Source: Psychrilyobacter sp.
Lineage (GTDB): Bacteria > Fusobacteriota > Fusobacteriia > Fusobacteriales > Fusobacteriaceae
NCBI GenBank assembly: GCA_030621995.1
Contig: JAUXGP010000011.1
Location: forward strand, 1-14,374
Direction: 5' to 3'
DNA length: 14,374 nt
The translations under genes and the position numbers were made by a program. Each line of letters begins with the position of its first letter. The first letter of the stretch is position 1. Positions 1 to 6,208 of this stretch are shown in pieces. The notes beneath the pieces were generated by a model. The model was given only the letters and a program-made list of their open reading frames with translations. It was not told the DNA's origin and ran no database searches.

Positions 1-378
1 CAGATTGAAAGTTTGGGAAAAAAACTCTCCCTCAGTGAAAATGATGAGATTATACTTTCCGATATTTCTGAAGAAGCGGTTGTAAAATTAGGAGAAATTT
101 ATTATTTTTCCTATGATCGGATCAATAAAAAATCTTTTGCTAAGATAAATAAGGAAAGTTTTTTTATTCGAAAAAATTTAGGAGAATTAGAAACTCTCCT
201 TCCAAAACATCTTTTTTTTAGAATGGAAAGAAGCTATATTATAAATTTAAAACAGATAAAACTCATTAATTTCAAAGAAGAATTCGTTCTCTTGAAAAAT
301 GATGAAAAAATCTACGTAAATAAAGGTAAGTTAAAGATCCTTTCCAATAAACTCGATAAAAAATATAATAGACTATGA
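1..378 (+). CDS. LytTR-domain DNA-binding regulator, 5' end outside window
   Basis: This is the C-terminal part of a LytTR-family transcription regulator. The frame is open to the first base of the window, so the true start lies upstream; an in-frame TTG at 13 has no visible ribosome binding site and I do not take it as the start. The visible 125 residues hold a whole LytTR domain: a beta-rich start around IILSDISEE, the FFIRKNLGELETLLP stretch, the family hallmark FFRMERSYIINL, and a final KNDEKIYVNKGKL strand. Such domains bind direct repeats upstream of target genes and usually follow a response-regulator receiver domain, but nothing upstream is visible to show this. The TGA stop overlaps the Shine-Dalgarno site of the MFS transporter gene, so the two are co-translated and the regulator may control the transporter. 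The domain call is firm; signal and targets are unknown. Confidence 0.85.
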   Translation, partial: QIESLGKKLSLSENDEIILSDISEEAVVKLGEIYYFSYDRINKKSFAKINKESFFIRKNLGELETLLPKHLFFRMERSYIINLKQIKLINFKEEFVLLKNDEKIYVNKGKLKILSNKLDKKYNRL

Positions 379-387
379 GGTTAAATT

Positions 388-1584
388 ATGAAAATAAATC
401 GTTGGGTAATAATTATTATCTTAGGAATAGCTAGCGGGCTGACATTTTTACTCCCCTACTATTTTAAATACCTATTTATTGAATTTGAATATAAATATTC
501 CATATCTTCTGTTAGTTTTAAACAAATCTATACTTTTTATGGGTTTGTAACACTTTTATCCTATATTCCAGGTGGATATTTAGCAGATAAATATTCTGCC
601 AGAAAACTCATATCTTTCAGCTTACTCTTATCCGGGATAACTGGGTTATTTACGACTCTTAACCTGTCTTTTCCTGGATTAGTCATTGCTTTTTCAGTAT
701 TCGCCATATCAAACACCTTATTATTTTGGGTTTCTTCTGTAAAACTTATTTTAAACTTGGGAAATAAATATGAGAGCGGCAGGATCCTTGGAGTCTTTGA
801 GGGGAGTAAGGGAATCGCAGGAGTTATTTTTGCAATTTTATATTTTTTCTTCATTATTCCAGAAAAATTTGGGATAGATTTTATTATTTTAACCTATTCC
901 ATCCTGAATATCCTCCTTGGAATTTTAATTTGGTACCTCTTTAGAGATTTAAAAGAGCTTTCTTCTCCTCCTATGGAGATACCTGAGATTATAAAAAATA
1001 AAAAAATATGGATTATCGGTATTCTTATATTTTTTAACTACATTCTATATTCCAACATGGTCTACACAAATAATTACCTCTATGATCTATATAGGTTTTC
1101 TGAAACAACAATCATACTTTTTGCCTACTTGAGAATCTATGCCTTGAAAATAATAATAGGCCCTCTGAGTGGTTATTTTGTAGATAAACTGGGATCGGCT
1201 ATGAAGTTGTTTATGCTGACTTTTTTCCTGTATATTTTTACGGAAATAGTTTTTATCTCTACCCCAAGTAATGCAGAATTGATCTCCTTCATTGTTTTTA
1301 ATACAATAATTATAACGATCCTTTCTCTTGTATTTAATACGATTTTCTTTGCTCTAATACCTGAATTTAATCTGCCTATCAATGGTAAGATAATAGGATT
1401 TATATCTGTTATTGGTTTTTTACCCGATATTTTTTACTACAAGATTGGATCAAACCTAATCAAAACTCATGGTCCCCTGGCATATAAATATTTTTTTCTT
1501 TTAAATATTTCTACAGCTATCATGGGACTTATCTTTACATTTATTGTCTATAGATGGAAAACATCGAGTTCAGACAAAATATAA
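388..1584 (+). CDS. MFS (major facilitator superfamily) transporter
   Basis: This is a 398-residue, strongly hydrophobic protein with about twelve predicted membrane segments, the usual size for a 12-helix major facilitator transporter in the cytoplasmic membrane. The loop after helix 2 carries the family signature GGYLADKYSARK (residues 62-73), and the second half has a matching loop, SGYFVDKLGSAMK, after helix 8, as expected from the internal duplication of the fold. A basic, Ser-rich tail closes the protein. The start is supported by GAGG at 377-380, which overlaps the stop of the LytTR gene, so the pair forms a coupled operon. A bidirectional terminator follows. The substrate cannot be read from the sequence. 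Organic acids, sugars or drugs are all possible, and the LytTR partner hints at inducible expression. Confidence 0.85.
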   Translation: MKINRWVIIIILGIASGLTFLLPYYFKYLFIEFEYKYSISSVSFKQIYTFYGFVTLLSYIPGGYLADKYSARKLISFSLLLSGITGLFTTLNLSFPGLVIAFSVFAISNTLLFWVSSVKLILNLGNKYESGRILGVFEGSKGIAGVIFAILYFFFIIPEKFGIDFIILTYSILNILLGILIWYLFRDLKELSSPPMEIPEIIKNKKIWIIGILIFFNYILYSNMVYTNNYLYDLYRFSETTIILFAYLRIYALKIIIGPLSGYFVDKLGSAMKLFMLTFFLYIFTEIVFISTPSNAELISFIVFNTIIITILSLVFNTIFFALIPEFNLPINGKIIGFISVIGFLPDIFYYKIGSNLIKTHGPLAYKYFFLLNISTAIMGLIFTFIVYRWKTSSSDKI

Positions 1585-1601
1585 TACATATTTTCCATAA
1601 A

Positions 1602-1626
1602 AAAAAGGCTCAATTAGAGCCTTTTT
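1602..1626. terminator. Bidirectional intrinsic terminator
   Basis: A perfect stem pairs AAAAAGGCTC (1602-1611) with GAGCCTTTTT (1617-1626) around a five-base loop. The + strand ends in T5 and the minus strand in eight Ts before ATGG, so it can stop both the MFS transcript and the converging minus-strand cluster that ends at 1703. Confidence 0.85.
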
Positions 1627-1702
1627 AATTTTCTTTTAATACATTATATTTATAAAAAAATTTAACCCATCTGTATACCGGGCAGCTTTCATTAATCATT
1701 TT

Positions 1703-2107
1703 TTATCTAACTCTTAGGGGGAATATAAAAACATCCCGCTCCTCTTTATTATCATCTAATTGTCTCTCTATTACGGGGTTAGAAACCAGCTCTACCTCTC
1801 CCTTATAGACATATTTTTTATCTTCATATAGTTCCAATAGATGAAGGACAAAGCCTTCCTCCCTGGCGTTTAAGATAGATTTGTTCTGTCTTTTCATCTC
1901 CTGGTCACCTTTTTTTCCCATCCCGGTAAAATACAGAATTTCTCCATCTTTCCTGTGTTTATATGAGCAGTTATTAAATTTAGCCAACAAAACTATGGTA
2001 TTAGTTTTTTTACTCTTTCTAACTCCCCCCTGATTAGAACACAGAAAAGTTTCTGCTATCTCCTTATTTTCTAAAATTTGATCTATTTTTAAATTTTCTA
2101 TTAACAT
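1703..2107 (-). CDS. Stand-alone SRA-like domain protein (ScoMcrA-type modified-DNA reader)
   Basis: This is a 134-residue protein resembling the SRA-like domain found in ScoMcrA-type and other HNH restriction endonucleases. Seen in order: QGGVR (26-30), a hydrophobic strand, the hallmark YFTGMGKKGDQ (59-69) followed by N75, then YVYKGEVEL (99-107) and the ending FIFPL (127-131). In known relatives the domain is fused to an HNH nuclease and recognises modified DNA. Here there is no HNH motif, no second domain and no nuclease gene adjacent, so the protein may only bind DNA or may be a leftover from a larger enzyme. I chose the ATG at 2107 because GGAG sits eight to nine bases upstream; the GTG at 2143 would add 12 residues without a binding site. 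It is the last gene of the minus-strand cluster, 153 bp after the 2Fe-2S gene. The family call rests on motif memory. Confidence 0.7.
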   Translation of the reverse strand: MLIENLKIDQILENKEIAETFLCSNQGGVRKSKKTNTIVLLAKFNNCSYKHRKDGEILYFTGMGKKGDQEMKRQNKSILNAREEGFVLHLLELYEDKKYVYKGEVELVSNPVIERQLDDNKEERDVFIFPLRVR

Positions 2108-2127
2108 CTTAAATACTCCTTTTTCGG

Positions 2128-2250
2128 AACCACTAATTACCACGAATAAATTCTTTTATCTAGAATCTATTATCTGCGTTTATCTGCGTCATTAGCGGTT
2201 CAGATTTTTATTTTCTTTTTTCTTCGTGTCAATTTGTGTCATTCGTGGTT
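2128..2250. repeat. Intergenic degenerate inverted repeat (copy A)
   Basis: The gap between the SRA-like gene and the 2Fe-2S gene is an imperfect long palindrome. The left end starts AACCACTAATTACCACGAAT. The right end, read on the other strand, starts AACCACGAATGACACAAATT. Between them are short direct repeats of TATCTGCGT (2171 and 2181). Similar words recur in the gaps at 5100-5165 and 5975-6127. It resembles a dispersed intergenic repeat and codes for nothing. Confidence 0.55.
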
Positions 2251-2260
2251 AAATCTTTTT

Positions 2261-2707
2261 CTATTTCTTCAGCAGATTAGCCAGTATCTCAGGGGTCATC
2301 TTATTATAGATCTCATCTCCAATCTTCACATTGGGTCCCTTCCCGCACTGGCCGAAACATCTCTGTGTCATCAATTTATATTCGCCATCAAGAGTTATTT
2401 CATCCACTTCTACCCCTAGGAGTTTTTTAGCCTCCTCCAATACCTTTCCGCTGCCATTGTTTTTACAAGCTGTATGGGTACATACTTTTACCTCTATAAC
2501 CTGTTTCCCCTCTCCCTTCAGGTGGGGATAAAATTTAATTGTATTCTCAATAGAAAAATCAAATTTATCCATCTTGTCTGCAACAAATTTTATCAGATCT
2601 TTAGATATATAACCCTCTGTATTTTGAATAAATTCCAGCACTTCTAATTCATTGTTTTTATCCTCTAAATTTTCTATAATTTTTTCGACCTCTTCATATA
2701 TATTCAT
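2261..2707 (-). CDS. NuoE/HndA-like thioredoxin-fold 2Fe-2S protein
   Basis: This 148-residue protein matches the 24-kDa/NuoE family, which carries electrons between NAD(P)H flavoprotein subunits and hydrogenases or complex I. An N-terminal helical half (residues 1-65, with IENTIKFYPHL as the degenerate family element) precedes a thioredoxin-like ferredoxin domain. Four cysteines in the family spacing C-x4-C and C-x3-C (C76, C81, C117, C121; motifs VCTHTAC and RCFGQCGKGP) should hold one [2Fe-2S] cluster. There is no signal peptide, so it is cytoplasmic. The start has GGGAG just upstream. It is an orphan: no NuoF/HndC or hydrogenase subunit is adjacent. It follows two secreted FMN-binding proteins by 74 bp on the same strand, so a shared redox role is possible but not shown. 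The cluster prediction is firm; the partner is unknown. Confidence 0.85.
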   Translation of the reverse strand: MNIYEEVEKIIENLEDKNNELEVLEFIQNTEGYISKDLIKFVADKMDKFDFSIENTIKFYPHLKGEGKQVIEVKVCTHTACKNNGSGKVLEEAKKLLGVEVDEITLDGEYKLMTQRCFGQCGKGPNVKIGDEIYNKMTPEILANLLKK

Positions 2708-2781
2708 ATTTCTCCCTTCCTTAATCGAGCAGCTAAAACCATCAACTTTTTTATTAAACCTAATAACTACTGTCTCTAAAT

Positions 2782-3243
2782 CTATAGTTTCATCCTATAG
2801 TTTCCAGTCTTGCCAGATTTTGCCTTCTTCACTAAAAACTCCGTCATCTTTTTAAATTTTTTACTCGAACTTGTAGCTCCTGCTATGATATCTATCTCCG
2901 GCAAATAAAAATCATCGTTCTCTATAGAGGGTTTTGCCGTACCCCTGTTTCCCTTCAATACTGCCATAAGGTTTTGAGGTACTTCCACTGAAAACTCCTT
3001 AAAAGTAACTCCTGTTTTAGCCAGCATTTTCTCATTATATTCCTTGTCCTCAGTAACTAATTTTCCCTCTTTATTCACCTTATTGGTCGTAACCTTTACT
3101 ATCTCTCCGTCTTCCACTGTGATACCAGCAGTTGATGACCATCCATAATAATATTTCTCTCCCTGTACAAAATAATGCCCATCCACCAATTGTGCCCCCA
3201 AGATAGTTGTTGCCATGACCAGGTATAAAATTATTTTCTTCAT
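2782..3243 (-). CDS. Secreted FMN-binding domain protein (second of tandem pair)
   Basis: This 153-residue protein has an N-terminal signal peptide (KK then a hydrophobic run ending near TTILGA) without a lipobox cysteine, so it is probably a free extracytoplasmic protein. The rest is an FMN-binding domain resembling the small Tpp15-type (COG4939) membrane immunogens: DGHYF, an EDGEIVKV strand, NKEGKLVTEDKEYN, KTGVTF, and the flavin site DIIAGAT (118-124). In NqrC and RnfG, ApbE attaches FMN to the Thr of a D-x-x-[ST]-G-A-T motif. Here Ala replaces the Ser/Thr at the fourth position, while D118 and T124 are kept. No apbE gene is in the window. The start has GGGGGAAG directly upstream. It is a paralogue of the gene 40 bp upstream; both end with a GKTG-containing tail. 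A role in extracytoplasmic electron transfer is inferred. Confidence 0.75.
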   Translation of the reverse strand: MKKIILYLVMATTILGAQLVDGHYFVQGEKYYYGWSSTAGITVEDGEIVKVTTNKVNKEGKLVTEDKEYNEKMLAKTGVTFKEFSVEVPQNLMAVLKGNRGTAKPSIENDDFYLPEIDIIAGATSSSKKFKKMTEFLVKKAKSGKTGNYRMKL

Positions 3244-3283
3244 ACTTCCCCCTATATCTATAGTTTTATCTTATGTTTTCCCC

Positions 3284-3715
3284 TCAATGAAACCATCCTT
3301 CAAATTCGCCTGTTTTTCCCTCTTCAGACTTTTTTATCAAAAATGTCGTCATCTTATTAAATTTATTGCACACAACTGTGGCTCCTGCTATGGTGTCTAC
3401 CCGGGATATCTTATAGTTATTCACTTCTTTTAGTTTTTTCATATATTCTTTGGGTAATTCTGCATATGGATTTATTCCACCTGTATCTTTTAAAACTACT
3501 TTCAAATCTTTTTTATCCTGACTCATTAACTTTCCATCTTTAGTTACCATATCCACATTTACCCAGCTGATTTCATTATTTTTCACCTTTATCTCGACCA
3601 TTGTTCTCCATTTTTTACCCCTTATCACATTTTCCATAACCGAATAACTTCCATCTATTAATTTTGTCGCAAATACAGTTGTTATTAAGAGAAAATATAT
3701 AATTATAACTTTCAT
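3284..3715 (-). CDS. Secreted FMN-binding domain protein (first of tandem pair)
   Basis: This 143-residue paralogue of the downstream gene shares the same plan: a signal peptide (MKVIIIYFLLITTVFA) with no lipobox, then KLIDGSYSV, WRTMVEIKVKNNEIS, VTKDGKLMSQDKK, and the flavin site DTIAGAT (107-113), with the same Ala in place of Ser/Thr. The flavin-accepting residue would be T113. It has a single cysteine (C116) just after the site, absent in its neighbour. The region between domain core and flavin motif is about 13 residues shorter than in the neighbour, so the two have diverged and probably do not have identical partners. GGGGGAAGG precedes the ATG. It lies 25 bp after acpS and 40 bp before its paralogue, so the three are probably cotranscribed. 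Electron transfer outside the cytoplasmic membrane is inferred from the family. Confidence 0.7.
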   Translation of the reverse strand: MKVIIIYFLLITTVFATKLIDGSYSVMENVIRGKKWRTMVEIKVKNNEISWVNVDMVTKDGKLMSQDKKDLKVVLKDTGGINPYAELPKEYMKKLKEVNNYKISRVDTIAGATVVCNKFNKMTTFLIKKSEEGKTGEFEGWFH

Positions 3716-3740
3716 CCTTCCCCCTTATGACTTCACCTGA

Positions 3741-4100
3741 CTATTTCTCTAAAATAGCAGTTGCAGTTGCATAGTCCTTGGAATGGGAGATACTTAAATT
3801 TAATTTTCCGTTATATTTTTCCCTCAGTTTATCTGACAAAAAAACTACAGGTTTCCCTAAATCATCATTTAAAATTTCAATATCCAACAGACCAAATTCC
3901 CTGACACCGGTCCCAAAGGCTTTTGAGACAGCTTCCTTGGCTGCAAATCTCCCTGCATAACTGGGATATGGATTTTTTTTCTGTGAGATATATTCTATTT
4001 CCCTTGCAGTATAGACCTTTTCTAAGAAAGTCGAAGTTCTTTCAATAGCTTTTTTTATCCTGGAAATTTCTACTATATCCGTTCCTAATCCTATAATCAT
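3741..4100 (-). CDS. acpS: Holo-[acyl-carrier-protein] synthase
   Basis: AcpS moves the 4'-phosphopantetheine arm from coenzyme A to the conserved serine of acyl carrier protein, which activates it for fatty acid synthesis in the cytoplasm. The 119-residue length is typical for the trimeric AcpS class. The signature residues are all present: GTDIVEI (6-12) with the metal-binding Asp at 8, RFAAKEAVSKAFGTG (51-65) with the metal-binding Glu at 56, the GKP turn (82-84), and SISHS (103-107) near the end. The ATG has AAGGTG upstream. It heads the group acpS - FMN protein - FMN protein - 2Fe-2S protein, 85 bp after rlmA. No other lipid gene is adjacent. The assignment is secure. Confidence 0.97.
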   Translation of the reverse strand: MIIGLGTDIVEISRIKKAIERTSTFLEKVYTAREIEYISQKKNPYPSYAGRFAAKEAVSKAFGTGVREFGLLDIEILNDDLGKPVVFLSDKLREKYNGKLNLSISHSKDYATATAILEK

Positions 4101-4185
4101 GACAATACACCTTTTCCCTTTACGGTTTCCCCTAAAGGGGACACCAAAATATTATGTAAGAAACTATTATTAATTTAAACTTTGG

Positions 4186-5019
4186 TTAATTTTTCTCAAA
4201 AACATCTACATTTACATCCACTGTTATCTTTAATTCCGATAAGTTTAGCAGCCTTTCCACTCCATCCTTGGGGCTTTTCCACCTATAGGGAGTCATATCA
4301 AATAAACTTTTTATATCTTTACCGTCTTTTAATTTGGTTTCATATTTTACATTTATCAATTCTTTATGGTTATACCCCTCCGCTATATCTTGAGTAGGCC
4401 TGTAGTAATCCATCTTCAGCTTATCGTAGACTACCTCTTTAATCTCCACCAGATGATATTCTCCTGTACTGACAGTTATTAACTTCCCGCCTTTTTTTAA
4501 CACTCTTTTATACTCGACAGGATCTATATAACTAAACATACAGATCACATAATCCAATGATTCTGTGGCAATGGGAAGGTTTGATCCGCTAGCTACTATC
4601 CATTCAATCCCCTTATAGGTTCTGGCAGCATGGATAATCCCATCTTTGGATATATCTATCCCTACAATATGGGCATCGATATTTTCCTCCTCCAGACTGT
4701 TCCTCAAAAGATTGGTATAATATCCCTCTCCACATCCTATATCCAAGATATTTATACCGCCTTTATTATCTATCTCCTTTATTATACTTTCATTCAAAGT
4801 TTCTGATATTTTTTTATAATATCCCTTCTCCAAAAAGTTTTTCCTTGAGACTATCATCTCCTTATCATCCCCGGGATTTTTACTCCTCTTCTCATTGGAC
4901 ATATGCAGGTTTACATACCCCTGTTTTCCCATATCAAAGGTATGATTATTTTTACATCTATAACTTTTTTCTACTCTATTTAACTCACCCTGACATACAG
5001 GACATTTTAATATACTCAT
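4186..5019 (-). CDS. rlmA: 23S rRNA (guanine-N1)-methyltransferase, RlmA family
   Basis: This 277-residue enzyme belongs to the RlmA/TlrB family, which methylates N1 of a guanine in hairpin 35 of 23S rRNA (G745 or G748, E. coli numbering) using S-adenosylmethionine. An N-terminal zinc finger uses C6, C9, C22 and H26 (CPVC ... CKNNH). It is followed by the family-typical FDMGKQGYVNL stretch and then a Rossmann methyltransferase domain with motif I LDIGCGEGY (92-100) and VGIDISKDGI. The C-terminal part contains DMTPYRWKSP, shared by the family. AAGGAG precedes the ATG. The sequence alone does not tell which of the two guanines is the target. It stands between tatD (166 bp gap with repeat B) and acpS. 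Confidence 0.92.
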   Translation of the reverse strand: MSILKCPVCQGELNRVEKSYRCKNNHTFDMGKQGYVNLHMSNEKRSKNPGDDKEMIVSRKNFLEKGYYKKISETLNESIIKEIDNKGGINILDIGCGEGYYTNLLRNSLEEENIDAHIVGIDISKDGIIHAARTYKGIEWIVASGSNLPIATESLDYVICMFSYIDPVEYKRVLKKGGKLITVSTGEYHLVEIKEVVYDKLKMDYYRPTQDIAEGYNHKELINVKYETKLKDGKDIKSLFDMTPYRWKSPKDGVERLLNLSELKITVDVNVDVFEKN

Positions 5020-5099
5020 AATTTTTCTCCTTGTTTTGCCATTAACTTAACTCTAATAAAAAAACTTTTTTAAACACTTAAATTCAAGGCACTTTTTTC

Positions 5100-5165
5100 T
5101 TTGTCGCAGATTTTTCAGATTAGTTCAGATTTTTTAATCTGTATAAATTTGTGCCCTCTGTATCT
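5100..5165. repeat. Intergenic degenerate repeat (copy B)
   Basis: The spacer between tatD and rlmA carries short words like those at 2128-2250 and 5975-6127: CAGATT recurs at 5107, 5116 and 5126 in slightly varying context, then AAATTTGTGCCCTCTGTATC. CAGATT (5126-5131) and AATCTG (5136-5141) can form a small hairpin. It looks like a decayed dispersed repeat; no coding sequence is seen. Confidence 0.4.
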
Positions 5166-5185
5166 AGAGTTTTAGCTTTTTCTTT

Positions 5186-5944
5186 TTACTTTATCCCATA
5201 AATTTTCTTGGCATTTTCTGTGGTAACTCTTACCACTTCCTCATAGGAAATTTCCTTTACCTCAGCTATCTTTCTGGCTATATGTTCCACATAGATAGGA
5301 TGATTTCTCTTCCCTCTGAATGGGGCAGGAGTAAGGTAAGGGGCATCAGTTTCTATCACCAGTCTGTCTAAAGGTATCTTCGATACAGCTTCTACAAGTT
5401 TTCTGGCATTCTTAAAGGTAATCACTCCTCCTACTCCAAAATAATAATTCTCCATAAGCTCTGCTGCACTTTCATAAGAACCCGGATAGCAATGAACTAT
5501 CCCCTTTATTTCAGGATATTCCTTCAATATCTCCAAAGTATCATGGGTAGCATCCCTTGTATGGATCACTACCGGTTTATTTACTCTTTTAGCCATCTCC
5601 AGCTGCCTTCTAAATACTGCCTTTTGCTCCTCTTTTTCATCCTTCATCCAATGGTAATCCAGTCCTATTTCACCTATAGCTACTACCTTGGGATGACCGG
5701 CTAAGTCTTCTAATTGATCTTCCAATTCATCGTTGTATTCCTTTATATCTGTAGGATGAACTCCCACCACCGCATACATAAACTCATATTTATCTGCCAG
5801 TTCTATAGATCTTTTAGAAGAATCTAAATCATAACCGATATTTACTGCAAACTCCAAATTTTCTTCTATCTCTTTTAAGATGTTCTCTCTATCTTCATCA
5901 TATCTATCACTGTCTATATGACAGTGTGTATCCACTAATTTCAT
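5186..5944 (-). CDS. tatD: TatD-family metal-dependent DNase/hydrolase
   Basis: This 252-residue TIM-barrel hydrolase belongs to the TatD/YcfH family of divalent-metal-dependent deoxyribonucleases, which act in the cytoplasm and are linked to DNA repair and DNA turnover. The metal ligands are all present: H7 and H9 in DTHCHID, E92 in GEIGLDYH, H128 in VIHTRDA, H151 in VHCYPG, and D200 in ETDAPYL. Length is normal for the family. I chose the ATG at 5944 because GGAGG lies five bases upstream and MKLVDTHCHID is the usual N-terminus. A GTG at 5977 would add 11 residues with no binding site. It is the first gene of the minus-strand cluster and has a long leader of about 210 bases containing repeat C. 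Whether it belongs to the YcfH (YabD) subgroup specifically is likely but not proven. Confidence 0.93.
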   Translation of the reverse strand: MKLVDTHCHIDSDRYDEDRENILKEIEENLEFAVNIGYDLDSSKRSIELADKYEFMYAVVGVHPTDIKEYNDELEDQLEDLAGHPKVVAIGEIGLDYHWMKDEKEEQKAVFRRQLEMAKRVNKPVVIHTRDATHDTLEILKEYPEIKGIVHCYPGSYESAAELMENYYFGVGGVITFKNARKLVEAVSKIPLDRLVIETDAPYLTPAPFRGKRNHPIYVEHIARKIAEVKEISYEEVVRVTTENAKKIYGIK

Positions 5945-5974
5945 CTTTACCTCCAAATTCAAAGCCTTTTTGAA

Positions 5975-6127
5975 CACAGATTACATAGATTTAAGACTTT
6001 TTTCATCACCAAGAACAGAGACAAAGAGTTGCACTAAGGTTTATTCTTTGTGCGCCTTCGTGTTCTCTTTTCTTTGTGATTAAACCTTTTCTGTATGAAT
6101 CACTTTTTATCTGTGATATCTGTGTCA
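5975..6127. repeat. Intergenic degenerate inverted repeat (copy C) in the tatD leader
   Basis: The untranslated region upstream of tatD is full of repeated words: ACACAGATTACATAGATTT at its tatD-proximal end, and ATCTGTGATATCTGTGTC at the other. In the middle, 6005-6042 and 6043-6080 form an imperfect palindrome: the first arm begins ATCACCAAGAACAGAG, and the second read on the other strand begins ATCACAAAGAAAAGAG; both later contain GCAC followed by AAG. The same vocabulary occurs at 2128-2250 and 5100-5165. It is likely transcribed as part of the tatD leader. Confidence 0.5.
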
Positions 6128-6160
6128 AAAAACTATTTATATTTTACTTTAATTTAATTT

Positions 6161-6169
6161 ATTATATCA
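6161..6169 (-). promoter_or_regulatory. Extended -10 promoter candidate for tatD and genes downstream
   Basis: On the minus strand TGATATAAT is a perfect extended -10 (TGnTATAAT) just beyond the hslO terminator. No good -35 is visible. Transcription would begin near 6154 and give a leader of about 210 bases that includes repeat C. Confidence 0.4.
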
Positions 6170-6180
6170 TATGAAAGAAA

Positions 6181-6202
6181 AGACCACTAAATTTAGTGGT
6201 CT
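6181..6202 (-). terminator. Intrinsic terminator of hslO
   Basis: A perfect 11-bp inverted repeat (AGACCACTAAA with TTTAGTGGTCT) begins 6 bases after the hslO stop. On the minus strand it is followed by TTTCTTTC, a T-rich tail. hslO therefore looks monocistronic. Confidence 0.8.
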
Positions 6203-6208
6203 CAAAAT

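Noticed and set aside
2108..2143. Upstream GTG start for the SRA-like gene
   Set aside because: No ribosome binding site precedes it, and a strong GGAG stands before the ATG at 2107; the extra residues overlap repeat A.
2164..2190. CRISPR-like direct repeats in repeat A
   Set aside because: The words are under 10 bases, irregularly spaced and without uniform spacers; no cas gene is near.
2261..4100. A complex I or Rnf operon
   Set aside because: Only a NuoE-like protein and small FMN-binding proteins are present; no membrane subunits, NuoF, RnfC or RnfD are encoded.
4129..4140. CCCC-TAAA-GGGG hairpin between rlmA and acpS taken as a terminator
   Set aside because: The stem is only four to five base pairs and no T-run follows on the minus strand.
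5945..5977. Upstream GTG start for tatD
   Set aside because: It lies in repeat C without a binding site, while GGAGG precedes the ATG at 5944 and the family N-terminus starts there.
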